Assembly: GCA_017555585.1 (NCBI GenBank)
Contig: JAFZGA010000014.1
Coordinates: 1-64,000, forward strand
Direction of reading: 5' to 3'
From: Bacteroidaceae bacterium
Lineage (GTDB): Bacteria > Bacteroidota > Bacteroidia > Bacteroidales > Bacteroidaceae
DNA: 64,000 bases
The translations under genes were made by a program, and so were the position numbers. Position 1 is the first letter of the stretch; each line of letters opens with the position of its first letter. Positions 34,991-42,345 of this stretch are shown piece by piece. The notes under the pieces were generated by a model that did no database searches, had not been told where the DNA came from, and saw nothing but the letters and a program-made list of their open reading frames with translations.

Positions 34991-35682
34991 AAACAGCAAT
35001 AGTAACAGGTGGAACATCGGGTATTGGACTTGGAGTGGCAAAGATGCTTCTTTCAAAAGGCTACAAGGTTTATGCGACTTATGTGGGAGCCGATTTTACC
35101 GAGACAATAGAGAACTTTGAGCCCGTAAAGGTGAACCAGTGTTGCCGCGAAGAACTGTATTCGTTCATCGCACATATAAAAGAAGAATGCTCGTCAGTAG
35201 ATTGCATAATATGCAATGCAGGAATGAGCATAAGAAAGTCTTTTACAGAGACCACTGACAACGACTGGGACATGCAGATGGAAGTTGCTGTAAATTCACA
35301 CTATATACTTGTACGCGAACTATACGGTCTCATCCCTAATGGTTCAAGAATCATATTTACAGGTTCGCAGATGGGACTTATGCCACACGCAATGATACTT
35401 AGCTATGGTGTAACAAAAGCTGCAGTGCATGCCCTTGCCAAGAATCTTGTAAAAGAGTTTGAAGGAACAGGTACCACTGTAAATGCAATTGTTCCGGGCT
35501 TTGTTGAAACACCTTGGCAAAAGGAAAAGCCCGAGGAGATAAAGCAAAATATTTATCGCAAGACTGCCATTCACCGCTTTGCAACAGTAGATGAGGTTGT
35601 TGATGCTTACCGTTTTTGCATTGATAATTCATTTGTAAACGGTAGCCTTATTGAAGTAAACGGAGGATACAGTTATAAATAA
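34987..35682 (+). CDS. short-chain dehydrogenase/reductase
   Basis: A 231-residue SDR. The cofactor motif is TGGTSGIGLG, the NAG-type motif is CNAGMS, the catalytic Ser is in TGSQMG and YGVTK supplies Tyr and Lys; NAIVPGFVETP follows. It overlaps the fusion gene by four bases and probably acts in the same pathway, supplying or reducing the substrate of the cytidylyltransferase. Confidence 0.9.
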   Translation: MKTAIVTGGTSGIGLGVAKMLLSKGYKVYATYVGADFTETIENFEPVKVNQCCREELYSFIAHIKEECSSVDCIICNAGMSIRKSFTETTDNDWDMQMEVAVNSHYILVRELYGLIPNGSRIIFTGSQMGLMPHAMILSYGVTKAAVHALAKNLVKEFEGTGTTVNAIVPGFVETPWQKEKPEEIKQNIYRKTAIHRFATVDEVVDAYRFCIDNSFVNGSLIEVNGGYSYK

Positions 35683-35698
35683 TTTACAAAAATATAAT

Positions 35699-35800
35699 AT
35701 GGCAATCAATAGTACATTGGCAGATTTATCTGTGAAGTTTTCAAAGATAAAATGGCTAAGAGCCATCCTTGTGACACCATGCTGCGCTCTACGCATGTGA
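35699..35800 (+). pseudogene. probable truncated third gene of the operon
   Basis: An ATG 16 bases after the SDR stop opens a 33-codon frame (MAINSTLADLSVKFSKIKWL then RAILV) that stops exactly where sequence matching the tail-fibre gene begins. Position and start look like a genuine third gene whose remainder was replaced. The original function is not recognisable. Confidence 0.45.
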
Positions 35801-35842
35801 TGGTCTGTACGATGGTGCGGTTGTTTTGTAATCTGCCGTCGT
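35797..35842 (-). pseudogene. fragment of the tail-fibre-like gene
   Basis: ATGGTCTGTACGATGGTGCGG at 35799-35819 equals 33131-33151 inside the tail-fibre-like gene, and similarity continues through TGTTTTG and GCCGTCGTG. It then jumps to the 94-bp promoter block, so the first ~65 codons and the 14-bp inverted repeat are deleted relative to copy 1. Confidence 0.8.
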
Positions 35843-35936
35843 GGGCATGGGCCGGTAAGGTTGCTATAATGCCAATTCGGCATGAAAAATAGTGTAAAAT
35901 TTGCCTACCTCGAAAAGATATGGTACTTTCGTGAAA
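35843..35936 (+). repeat. 94-bp promoter block, copy 2
   Basis: Identical to 33500-33593 except one base (GGCCGGT versus GGCCGGA). It carries the same palindrome (35869-35883) and promoter. Confidence 0.95.
35900..35931 (+). promoter_or_regulatory. promoter of the nucleotidyltransferase gene
   Basis: TTTG at 35900-35903, a 20-base spacer and TACTTTCG at 35924-35931, 21 bases before the ATG at 35953. Confidence 0.75.
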
Positions 35937-35952
35937 CGGTACAAAAAACGAA

Positions 35953-37047
35953 ATGTCAACATATATTGATACAACCGAACTTTTCTTCGCACTTATACGC
36001 TGCGGAATAGGTAAGGAGCAATCTTTGCCTCAGTGTCCTGCACCTGAGCAATGGCAGGAACTGTTCGACACTGCAAAAAAGCAGACTCTTGCAGGAATCA
36101 CATTCGCAGGAATTGAAAGAATACCAGCAGAACAGCGCCCTCCAAAGGAGGTTATGTTGCAATGGTACAGCCTGTGCGAGAACATAAAGAGGCAGAACCG
36201 TGACCTGAACAGAAAAGTAGTTGCTGTTTCAAGGAAGTTCAATGATGAGGGCTTTGCCAACTGTATAATCAAAGGACAAGGCATTGCGCAGCTCTATCCC
36301 AATCCTTTGTTGCGCACGCCGGGAGACATAGATATATGGGTTGACGGGGGAGACAAAAAGGTGATTTCATATGTGAAAAAGTTCGTTCCTGACTGCTCAC
36401 CCACCTACCACCATGTTGATTTCCCCATCAGCAACGATGTTGACATAGAAGTACACTATCGTCCGTCGTGGATGTGTAGCCCGTCTGCCGACAAAAAGAT
36501 GCAACGTTTTTTTGAAGAGCAAGCCGGAGTGCAGTTCGCAAATACTGTGTCTACTGCTGAAGGTGCTTTTCCTGTACCGACGGTGGCATTCAACAGGATT
36601 TTCATTCTGCAGCACATATTCCGTCATCTCTTTTTTGAAGGTATAGGCATCAGGCAGGTACTTGACTATTATTTTGTAATGATGCAGCCAATGACCGAAG
36701 AGGAAAAGTGTGCGTATGTTGAGTGGCTCAAGGAATTCGGGCTGTATAAATTCGCGTGTGCTGTTGCATATGTCATGCAACGCATGTTCGCGCTCGATGC
36801 AGAGCATGCTGTAGTAGAACCTGATATTAAGGAGGGAGAATTCCTATTGAACGAGATAATGCTTGCCGGTAACTTCGGAAAATATGACAACCGCTATATT
36901 TCAACAAGGCGTGGACTGAATGTAGCTCATATCAGCAATCTGTTAAAGCGCACATTTGTGTTGTTTGCTCACTATCCTTCGGAAATGTTCTGGGATCCGT
37001 TCTTTAGGGTATGGCATTACTTTTGGCGTAGAAGAAATAAAGGATAA
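35953..37047 (+). CDS. nucleotidyltransferase family protein (NTP_transf_5-like)
   Basis: A 364-residue protein of the putative nucleotidyltransferase family found in Bacteroidetes accessory loci. The active-site-like region is CIIKGQGIAQLYPNP followed by RTPGDIDIWVDG (the D-x-D pair) and later SNDVDIEVHYRPSWM. The C-terminal half is helical (FILQHIFRHLFFEGIGIRQV). The substrate is unknown. It stands alone behind the duplicated promoter, so it is likely co-regulated with the fusion operon at 33644. Confidence 0.83.
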   Translation: MSTYIDTTELFFALIRCGIGKEQSLPQCPAPEQWQELFDTAKKQTLAGITFAGIERIPAEQRPPKEVMLQWYSLCENIKRQNRDLNRKVVAVSRKFNDEGFANCIIKGQGIAQLYPNPLLRTPGDIDIWVDGGDKKVISYVKKFVPDCSPTYHHVDFPISNDVDIEVHYRPSWMCSPSADKKMQRFFEEQAGVQFANTVSTAEGAFPVPTVAFNRIFILQHIFRHLFFEGIGIRQVLDYYFVMMQPMTEEEKCAYVEWLKEFGLYKFACAVAYVMQRMFALDAEHAVVEPDIKEGEFLLNEIMLAGNFGKYDNRYISTRRGLNVAHISNLLKRTFVLFAHYPSEMFWDPFFRVWHYFWRRRNKG

Positions 37048-37182
37048 CAGTGTATTTGTTTTTGTACCACTGCCTTTTAAAAAGTCACTCTGCTAAATAA
37101 TGTTAAAAAAGAATGGTGCTTAGGATGTTTGGCTATTCACGCGGTATATTTTATTGTTACTTTTATAAAAAATATACGCGTA

Positions 37183-37449
37183 ATGGATGAGTTTGAAAAG
37201 GGGATTGCTGATTTGCAGAATCTTATGCAGAATTATGCTGCAGTGCTTGCGAAAGCTACCGGAAACAGTGATGGGATGTTACAGGAAACGGTGTCGAAAA
37301 TTCTTGCCGACATTGACAAATACGAGGACAAAGAGTGCTTGAGGAGTTGGGCTAAGGTGGTTGGTGGAAAACTTCTTGGTAACTGCGCCGGCGACAATGG
37401 CAAGCATGATTCTTCATTCATTGACGGACATGAGTATGTATCCAAATAG
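37183..37449 (+). CDS. unknown small protein (88 residues)
   Basis: I do not recognise this protein. It is helical in the first half (DEFEKGIADLQNLMQNYAAV), then has a GGKLLGNCAGDNGKHDSSF segment that could be a loop. ATG at 37183 is chosen; a TTG at 37129 would add 18 residues. The stop codon lies inside a 48-bp perfect palindrome that serves as terminator. Confidence 0.5.
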   Translation: MDEFEKGIADLQNLMQNYAAVLAKATGNSDGMLQETVSKILADIDKYEDKECLRSWAKVVGGKLLGNCAGDNGKHDSSFIDGHEYVSK

Positions 37450-37488
37450 CAGAAAAGTCAAGCATGCTTGACTTTTCTGCTATTTGGA
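37441..37488. terminator. 48-bp perfect palindrome, bidirectional terminator
   Basis: The left arm at 37441-37464 begins TCCAAATAGCAG and is exactly complementary to 37465-37488, with no spacer. It lies between two convergent genes and includes the stop codon of the 88-residue protein. Confidence 0.9.
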
Positions 37489-38679
37489 TTATGCCTTGCT
37501 ACGCGGAATGATAAGGTTGAGTATCACTCCCACCAATGCCGCTAGTCCAATACCGCCGATGGTAATGCTTCCGAATGTCATCTCGGCTCCACCGATGCCA
37601 AGGATAAGTATCAGCGAAACGATTATCAGATTGCGGGTGTTGCCAAGGTCGACCTTGTTCTTTACAAGGGTGTTTATGCCCACTGCTGCAATGGTTCCGA
37701 AAAGCAACAGCATGATGCCGCCCAACACTGCGCTTGGGATGGTCTTGAGCAGGGCACTCATCTTGCCAAGAACCGAGAACAGTATGCCGAAAATGGCTGC
37801 TATGCGTATGACAACGGGGTCGGCGATTTTGGTCAACGAGATTGCTCCAGTCACCTCGGAATATGTTGTTACAGGAGGACCACCGATGAGTGAGGCTGCT
37901 ACGCATGCCAAACCGTCGCCAAGCATTGTGCGGTGCAATCCTGGGTCTTTCACATAATCCTTGCCTGTGACTTCGTTGATGGCATACACGTCACCGATGT
38001 GCTCAATGACAGGTGCTATGGCAACGGGAATCATGAATACGATTGCTTCCCAACATAATTCAGGGCGAACAAACGCCGGCAACGCGAGCCATGGTGCGTC
38101 AATGACAGGCTGGAAATCGATGACGCCGAATAGGGTAGCGGCGATGTAGCCTACAAAGATTCCCGCAAAGATGGGTATGAGCTTAAGCAATCCTTTTGCA
38201 AACAGTGATACGACGATAGTGGTCAGCAGTGCTATGATGGCAAGTGGCCAATTGCTCTTTGCCATGTCTACTCCTGTTCCTGCCAAGGAGAGACCAATGA
38301 GCATTATCACCGGGCCTACGACGATAGGTGGGAAAAGGTTAGTAATGAATTCCACTCCGCGAAGACGCACCAGGGCGCTCATCAAACCGTAGACTGCACC
38401 TACGGCTACGAGTCCGCACAATGTTCCGGGGAGTCCGTAGAGTTCGGTTGCCTTGATGATGGGGGCAATGAATGCGAAACTGCTGCCAAGGAAAATGGGG
38501 ACTTTGCCTTTGGTCACGAGATGGAAAACGAATGTGCCGATTCCGGCTGTAAAGAGAGCTACCGACGGATCCATTCCCACCAGGAGCGGGACAAGAACGG
38601 TTGCTCCGAAGGCTACGAACAGGAATTGTGCTCCTACTATGGTCTTCTGGACTGGGCCAAGCTTGCTGTTGTTTTTCAT
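37489..38679 (-). CDS. uraA: uracil/xanthine permease (NCS2)
   Basis: A 396-residue inner-membrane transporter with about 14 hydrophobic segments. [16 protein letters not shown] near the N terminus and the [20 protein letters not shown] segment, with its substrate-binding Glu, are typical of UraA-type uracil:proton symporters. Divergent pairing with upp, which converts uracil to UMP, supports uracil as substrate and a pyrimidine-salvage role. Confidence 0.9.
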   Translation of the reverse strand: MKNNSKLGPVQKTIVGAQFLFVAFGATVLVPLLVGMDPSVALFTAGIGTFVFHLVTKGKVPIFLGSSFAFIAPIIKATELYGLPGTLCGLVAVGAVYGLMSALVRLRGVEFITNLFPPIVVGPVIMLIGLSLAGTGVDMAKSNWPLAIIALLTTIVVSLFAKGLLKLIPIFAGIFVGYIAATLFGVIDFQPVIDAPWLALPAFVRPELCWEAIVFMIPVAIAPVIEHIGDVYAINEVTGKDYVKDPGLHRTMLGDGLACVAASLIGGPPVTTYSEVTGAISLTKIADPVVIRIAAIFGILFSVLGKMSALLKTIPSAVLGGIMLLLFGTIAAVGINTLVKNKVDLGNTRNLIIVSLILILGIGGAEMTFGSITIGGIGLAALVGVILNLIIPRSKA

Positions 38680-38758
38680 GTTATTATAAGATGTAAATTC
38701 AAATTTAGCTCGAAGATACGAAAAATATGTTGTTCTTGTTGCAAAATTCCCGAATATG

Positions 38759-38789
38759 TTTGCCTTTTAACTTGCTTGTATTATTTTTG
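38759..38789 (+). promoter_or_regulatory. promoter of upp
   Basis: TTTG at 38759-38762, a 19-base spacer and TATTTTTG at 38782-38789, a full match to the Bacteroides consensus, 33 bases before the start codon. Confidence 0.8.
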
Positions 38790-38822
38790 CATCAGATAAA
38801 TGGAAAATAATACGTAATAATT

Positions 38823-39446
38823 ATGGCTTTGCATATAATTGACCACCCGTTGGTGCAGCACAAACTGAGCATAATGCGCAACAAGGAGACTTCGACAATG
38901 AAGTTCCGCGAGCTGTTGCAGGAAATTTCAATGCTTATGGGATATGAGATTACCCGTGACATGCCTTTGACATACGAAGAGATTGAGACACCTCTGATGC
39001 CAATGAACGCTCCTAAAATCGCAGGAAAGAAAGTTGTTATCGTTCCGATATTGAGAGCCGGTCTTGGCATGGTGGACGGTTTGATGAAACTTATACCGTC
39101 GGCACGCATCGGGCACATTGGACTGTATCGTGACGAAGTTACATGTCAGCCGGTGTTCTACTACTACAAGATGCCGGCAAACAAGGATCGTGCGGTGATT
39201 CTGACCGACCCAATGCTGGCTACAGGCGGCAGTGCCTGTGATGCCATAGCGCGCCTTAAGGCCGACGGCTTCAATCATATCAGGCTGATGAGCCTTGTGG
39301 CATCGCCTCAGGGTGTTAAGGCTGTGGAGGAACAGCATCCCGACGTGGATATCTATCTGGCTTCGCTCGATGAGGGATTGAACGAAAAGAACTATATCTT
39401 GCCAGGTCTTGGTGATGCTGGTGACAGAATTTTCGGTACAAAATAA
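38823..39446 (+). CDS. upp: uracil phosphoribosyltransferase
   Basis: Converts uracil and PRPP to UMP. The 207-residue protein has the usual UPRT motifs: [21 protein letters not shown] at the start (first part of the motif only needed), [14 protein letters not shown], and the PRPP loop [29 protein letters not shown] ends it. It is divergent from uraA, sharing the 143-base intergenic region. Confidence 0.95.
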   Translation: MALHIIDHPLVQHKLSIMRNKETSTMKFRELLQEISMLMGYEITRDMPLTYEEIETPLMPMNAPKIAGKKVVIVPILRAGLGMVDGLMKLIPSARIGHIGLYRDEVTCQPVFYYYKMPANKDRAVILTDPMLATGGSACDAIARLKADGFNHIRLMSLVASPQGVKAVEEQHPDVDIYLASLDEGLNEKNYILPGLGDAGDRIFGTK

Positions 39447-39490
39447 AAAAACAGGAGCAGGACTACTTATGAATCCCGCTCCTGTTTTTT
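39446..39490. terminator. bidirectional terminator between upp and the patatin gene
   Basis: Stem ACAGGAGC/GCTCCTGT with A7 before and T6 after; a 19-base loop. Confidence 0.85.
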
Positions 39491-39509
39491 ATAATATTAA
39501 ATTGCTGCT

Positions 39510-41888
39510 TTAGAAAAAGTGTCCCAAACTGAAATATAGATTTACTTTGCGTGAAACATTTGATGAGCTGACATCGAAGCTGAGAGGACCTATCTTTGTG
39601 TCGATGGAGTATCTTAGTCCGGCTCCCCACCAGTTCGAAGCGTTGTAATCGTATAGTCCGCTCCACAACAGATTGTCTCTTTCTTTGAGGAAATTCTTAA
39701 AGTCAATGCTTGAACGTCCATAATTGACTATCGCTGTCAAGTAATGTTTCTTGAAAAGTCTCGTCCTTATGTCGAGTCTAGCTATAGCCACGTTGTTGAA
39801 TGTAAACGATGTCTTGTTCAATCCTATGAAAGGCAACTGATGGTCGATATATCTTCCCATTTCGGCACCTCCAATCATGTTGTTCATGGATGGATACATT
39901 GGTACAGGGCCTTTGAATATGTCGTTCCAGCCATTCTCACTGCCATTGACGGCTCCTTTTCCGAGAAGGAAACTTCCGTATAGCTTCGGTATTACTACAA
40001 GGCGGTTTTCCATTACCGGTATATAGCCTTCGAATCCAAATGTCAAGGATCCGAACTGTAATTTTTTAATGCCTTCTGTGTTGAAAGTGGCATCTTTCCA
40101 TGTAAAGTCAATGTTGCCTTTTACGCCTCGGGTAGGGAATCTGTTCTTGTTGAGGTTGTCATAACGTAAATAGGCAAATGTACCTAATGTATTTACTGCT
40201 TTGTAATCCATGTCAACGGCATCGTAGAGTGAATACATGACCTTTTTGGGTGTCAAGTTCTCGACTTCAAAACCTACGCCGATGCTGAATGTTCTTGAAT
40301 AGTTCTCGGAAAGATACACCCTGAACTTGTGTTGCAGGAATCTCTCGTTCATCTCAAGCTTGTCCATGTCATATACATCGAGTTCTGAGTTTCTGAAATT
40401 ATAGCCAATGTTTATTCTCGGGTAGAGCATGTGGCCGTATGAAATGTTGAATTTAAGCCACTGGTTGCCACCCAGCTTGGTGTTGACATCGGCCTTGAAT
40501 CCACTCATGCGGTTGCTGTTTATTCCAAGGTGAAGCAGAACGGAAAGCATATCCTGCGAGTCGAACCTAAATCCTATGCCGACATCGTGGGGCGATTTCT
40601 CTACAAAGTTGAACCTGACGATATGTCCTGTCGATGCTGTATCCTCGTGCAGGGTATATGTGATGCTCTCGTAGTTGCCTGTTCCGTAATAGATTGAAAC
40701 AGTCTCGTCTATGTCGTCCTTGCTTACAGAGTCACCAACGTTTATTGTGCATGCACGGCGCATCCATTTCTCAATGTCCTTTTTTGCACCGTTCATCTCA
40801 ATTCCGGATACTACAATCTTGCCTTTGACAATGTTAACTGCCTTTTTCTTGCTCGATGCGGTTGCACCCTGTTGTCTGCCGGCTGGAAGTACCTTCTCCT
40901 TGAGTGCCATGAAGTTCTCTTTCTGGTTCTCGGCAGCTTCGTAACCGCTCTGGGTAACCCTTGCTACGCTCTCGGCATCAAAACTCAACATTCCCACACC
41001 CTTCAAGTCAGGGCGTATGAAAATGTCGCACATCTGGTGGTATTTGTCATTTTCTTTGTCGGTAATTATCTCTTTTAACTGTTTTACCTGTGAAAGTATA
41101 GATGACAGGTTGTTGGGGTCATCTTCCAAACCGGGTGACATGCTCACACCTATGATATAATCGGCTCCCATTGCGCGGCATTGCTCGGCAGGAAAGTTGC
41201 ACACAAGGCCTCCGTCAACATATGGAGTGTTGTTTATGTTTACGGGGTCGAACAGGACGGGTATTGCCATTGATGCTCTCAATGATTTGGTAAATATTCC
41301 CTTGTTCAGTATGTCGGCATCTCCGTTTATGAGGTTGGTTGCAATGCATATGAATGGAGTAGGCAATTCGTTGAAAGGGATGGAGTCCGAATACCCTACG
41401 GCGAGTGAGTTGAAGAGGTTGATGAGGTTGTCGCCCGAAACGATACCGTTCGGTAATGAATTTCTGAAACTTCTCGATTGCAACTCCTCCTCATTGGTGT
41501 TTATTGAAAAGGGGATAATCAACGATTGTGTGACGCTTTCCTGTTTTCTGGTAAATGAGATTTTCTTTCTGTCAACCTCGTTGCTTATCAGCCTGTTCCA
41601 GTCCAGGTCGCTTATGATGTCGAGAATCTCGTCCGACGTGTAGCCCAGGGCATACATTCCACCCACAATAGAACCCATACTGGTTCCGGCGATGAAATCT
41701 ATCGGTATCCCGGCCTCCTCAATGTATTTCAACACACCGATATGTGCAGCACCCTTCGCACCGCCACCGGACAATACAAGTCCTACTTTCGGTCTCTCCT
41801 TATTAATGGTTGCACTTTCTTGGGCAAATACCCCACTTGAAATAAACGACAAGAGTGTTACGCTTATAATTTTTACGAATCTGTTCAT
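39510..41888 (-). CDS. patatin phospholipase with POTRA and outer-membrane barrel
   Basis: A 792-residue secreted protein. A signal peptide (LLSFISSGVFAQ) is followed by a patatin domain (about 30-300): GLVLSGGGAKGAAHIGVL oxyanion loop, GTSMG nucleophile Ser and DGGLVCNFP catalytic Asp. Next come a POTRA-like region (about 350-420) and a C-terminal beta-barrel ending in FSLGHFF, with a terminal Phe. This is the PlpD/type Vd layout, in which the barrel anchors or exports the lipase domain. Substrate would be phospholipid. It is monocistronic. Confidence 0.92.
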   Translation of the reverse strand: MNRFVKIISVTLLSFISSGVFAQESATINKERPKVGLVLSGGGAKGAAHIGVLKYIEEAGIPIDFIAGTSMGSIVGGMYALGYTSDEILDIISDLDWNRLISNEVDRKKISFTRKQESVTQSLIIPFSINTNEEELQSRSFRNSLPNGIVSGDNLINLFNSLAVGYSDSIPFNELPTPFICIATNLINGDADILNKGIFTKSLRASMAIPVLFDPVNINNTPYVDGGLVCNFPAEQCRAMGADYIIGVSMSPGLEDDPNNLSSILSQVKQLKEIITDKENDKYHQMCDIFIRPDLKGVGMLSFDAESVARVTQSGYEAAENQKENFMALKEKVLPAGRQQGATASSKKKAVNIVKGKIVVSGIEMNGAKKDIEKWMRRACTINVGDSVSKDDIDETVSIYYGTGNYESITYTLHEDTASTGHIVRFNFVEKSPHDVGIGFRFDSQDMLSVLLHLGINSNRMSGFKADVNTKLGGNQWLKFNISYGHMLYPRINIGYNFRNSELDVYDMDKLEMNERFLQHKFRVYLSENYSRTFSIGVGFEVENLTPKKVMYSLYDAVDMDYKAVNTLGTFAYLRYDNLNKNRFPTRGVKGNIDFTWKDATFNTEGIKKLQFGSLTFGFEGYIPVMENRLVVIPKLYGSFLLGKGAVNGSENGWNDIFKGPVPMYPSMNNMIGGAEMGRYIDHQLPFIGLNKTSFTFNNVAIARLDIRTRLFKKHYLTAIVNYGRSSIDFKNFLKERDNLLWSGLYDYNASNWWGAGLRYSIDTKIGPLSFDVSSSNVSRKVNLYFSLGHFF

Positions 41889-42103
41889 TGTTTCCCCTTT
41901 AATTTGATTTGTTAAATTCTATTGACAACACAAAAATATCAAAACCAATATAAATGTCCAAAGCTTTTTTATGATAAAACTCACATTACAACAACTCTGT
42001 TACAGTAAAATCCTTAGTATGTGATTTCCTTATATTACAACTGTAGGTGAGATTGTTGAAGAAAATGCTTTTGGAATAAGAATTCCAACATCAACATTCA
42101 AAT

Positions 42104-42142
42104 AAAAAAACGATACAACTGCGCGTTGTATCGTTTTTTTTT
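42104..42142. terminator. terminator-like hairpin upstream of the small ORF
   Basis: CGATACAAC/GTTGTATCG with a 5-base loop, flanked by A7 and a run of T. Neither flanking gene ends here, so what it terminates is unclear. Confidence 0.8.
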
Positions 42143-42171
42143 AGTATCTTCGCAAAATAAAAGGAATAATC

Positions 42172-42276
42172 ATGAAACACAGGGGGTATAAAAGTCTTGA
42201 TTTTGCGGGATGTAAAAAGAGTCCCGTTATGTCATTTATTCCTGTTTGTTTTGCTATTGATATTATTTTTGTGTAG
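42172..42276 (+). CDS. possible small leader ORF upstream of purF
   Basis: A 34-codon frame beginning MKHRGYKSLDFAGCKKSPVM and ending in a hydrophobic stretch (FAIDIIFV). AAGGA lies 7 bases before the ATG, which is better than for most genes here, and a -7-like TATCTTCG lies upstream. A terminator follows 10 bases after the stop. It may be a small protein or an attenuator leader; the run of residues shows no obvious regulatory codon cluster. Confidence 0.4.
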   Translation: MKHRGYKSLDFAGCKKSPVMSFIPVCFAIDIIFV

Positions 42277-42286
42277 TTTTTATTAT

Positions 42287-42314
42287 AGTCGTTTCGTTTG
42301 AAACGACTTTTTTT
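42287..42314 (+). terminator. terminator/attenuator-like hairpin ahead of purF
   Basis: Perfect 9-bp stem AGTCGTTTC/GAAACGACT with a GTTT loop and seven T, 31 bases before the purF ATG. Transcription from upstream would have to read through it, unless purF uses the weak promoter overlapping it (TTTC at 42292, 20-base spacer, TATATTAG at 42316). Confidence 0.85.
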
Positions 42315-42345
42315 GTATATTAGCGGAAAATATCTAAAATAATTT

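Larger units (their letters stand above)
41889..42345. other. intergenic region ahead of purF
   Basis: 457 bases. The first ~210 hold nothing I recognise. Then follow a terminator at 42104-42142, a -7-like TATCTTCG at 42145-42152, a small ORF at 42172-42276 and a second terminator at 42287-42314, ending 31 bases before purF. Confidence 0.7.
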
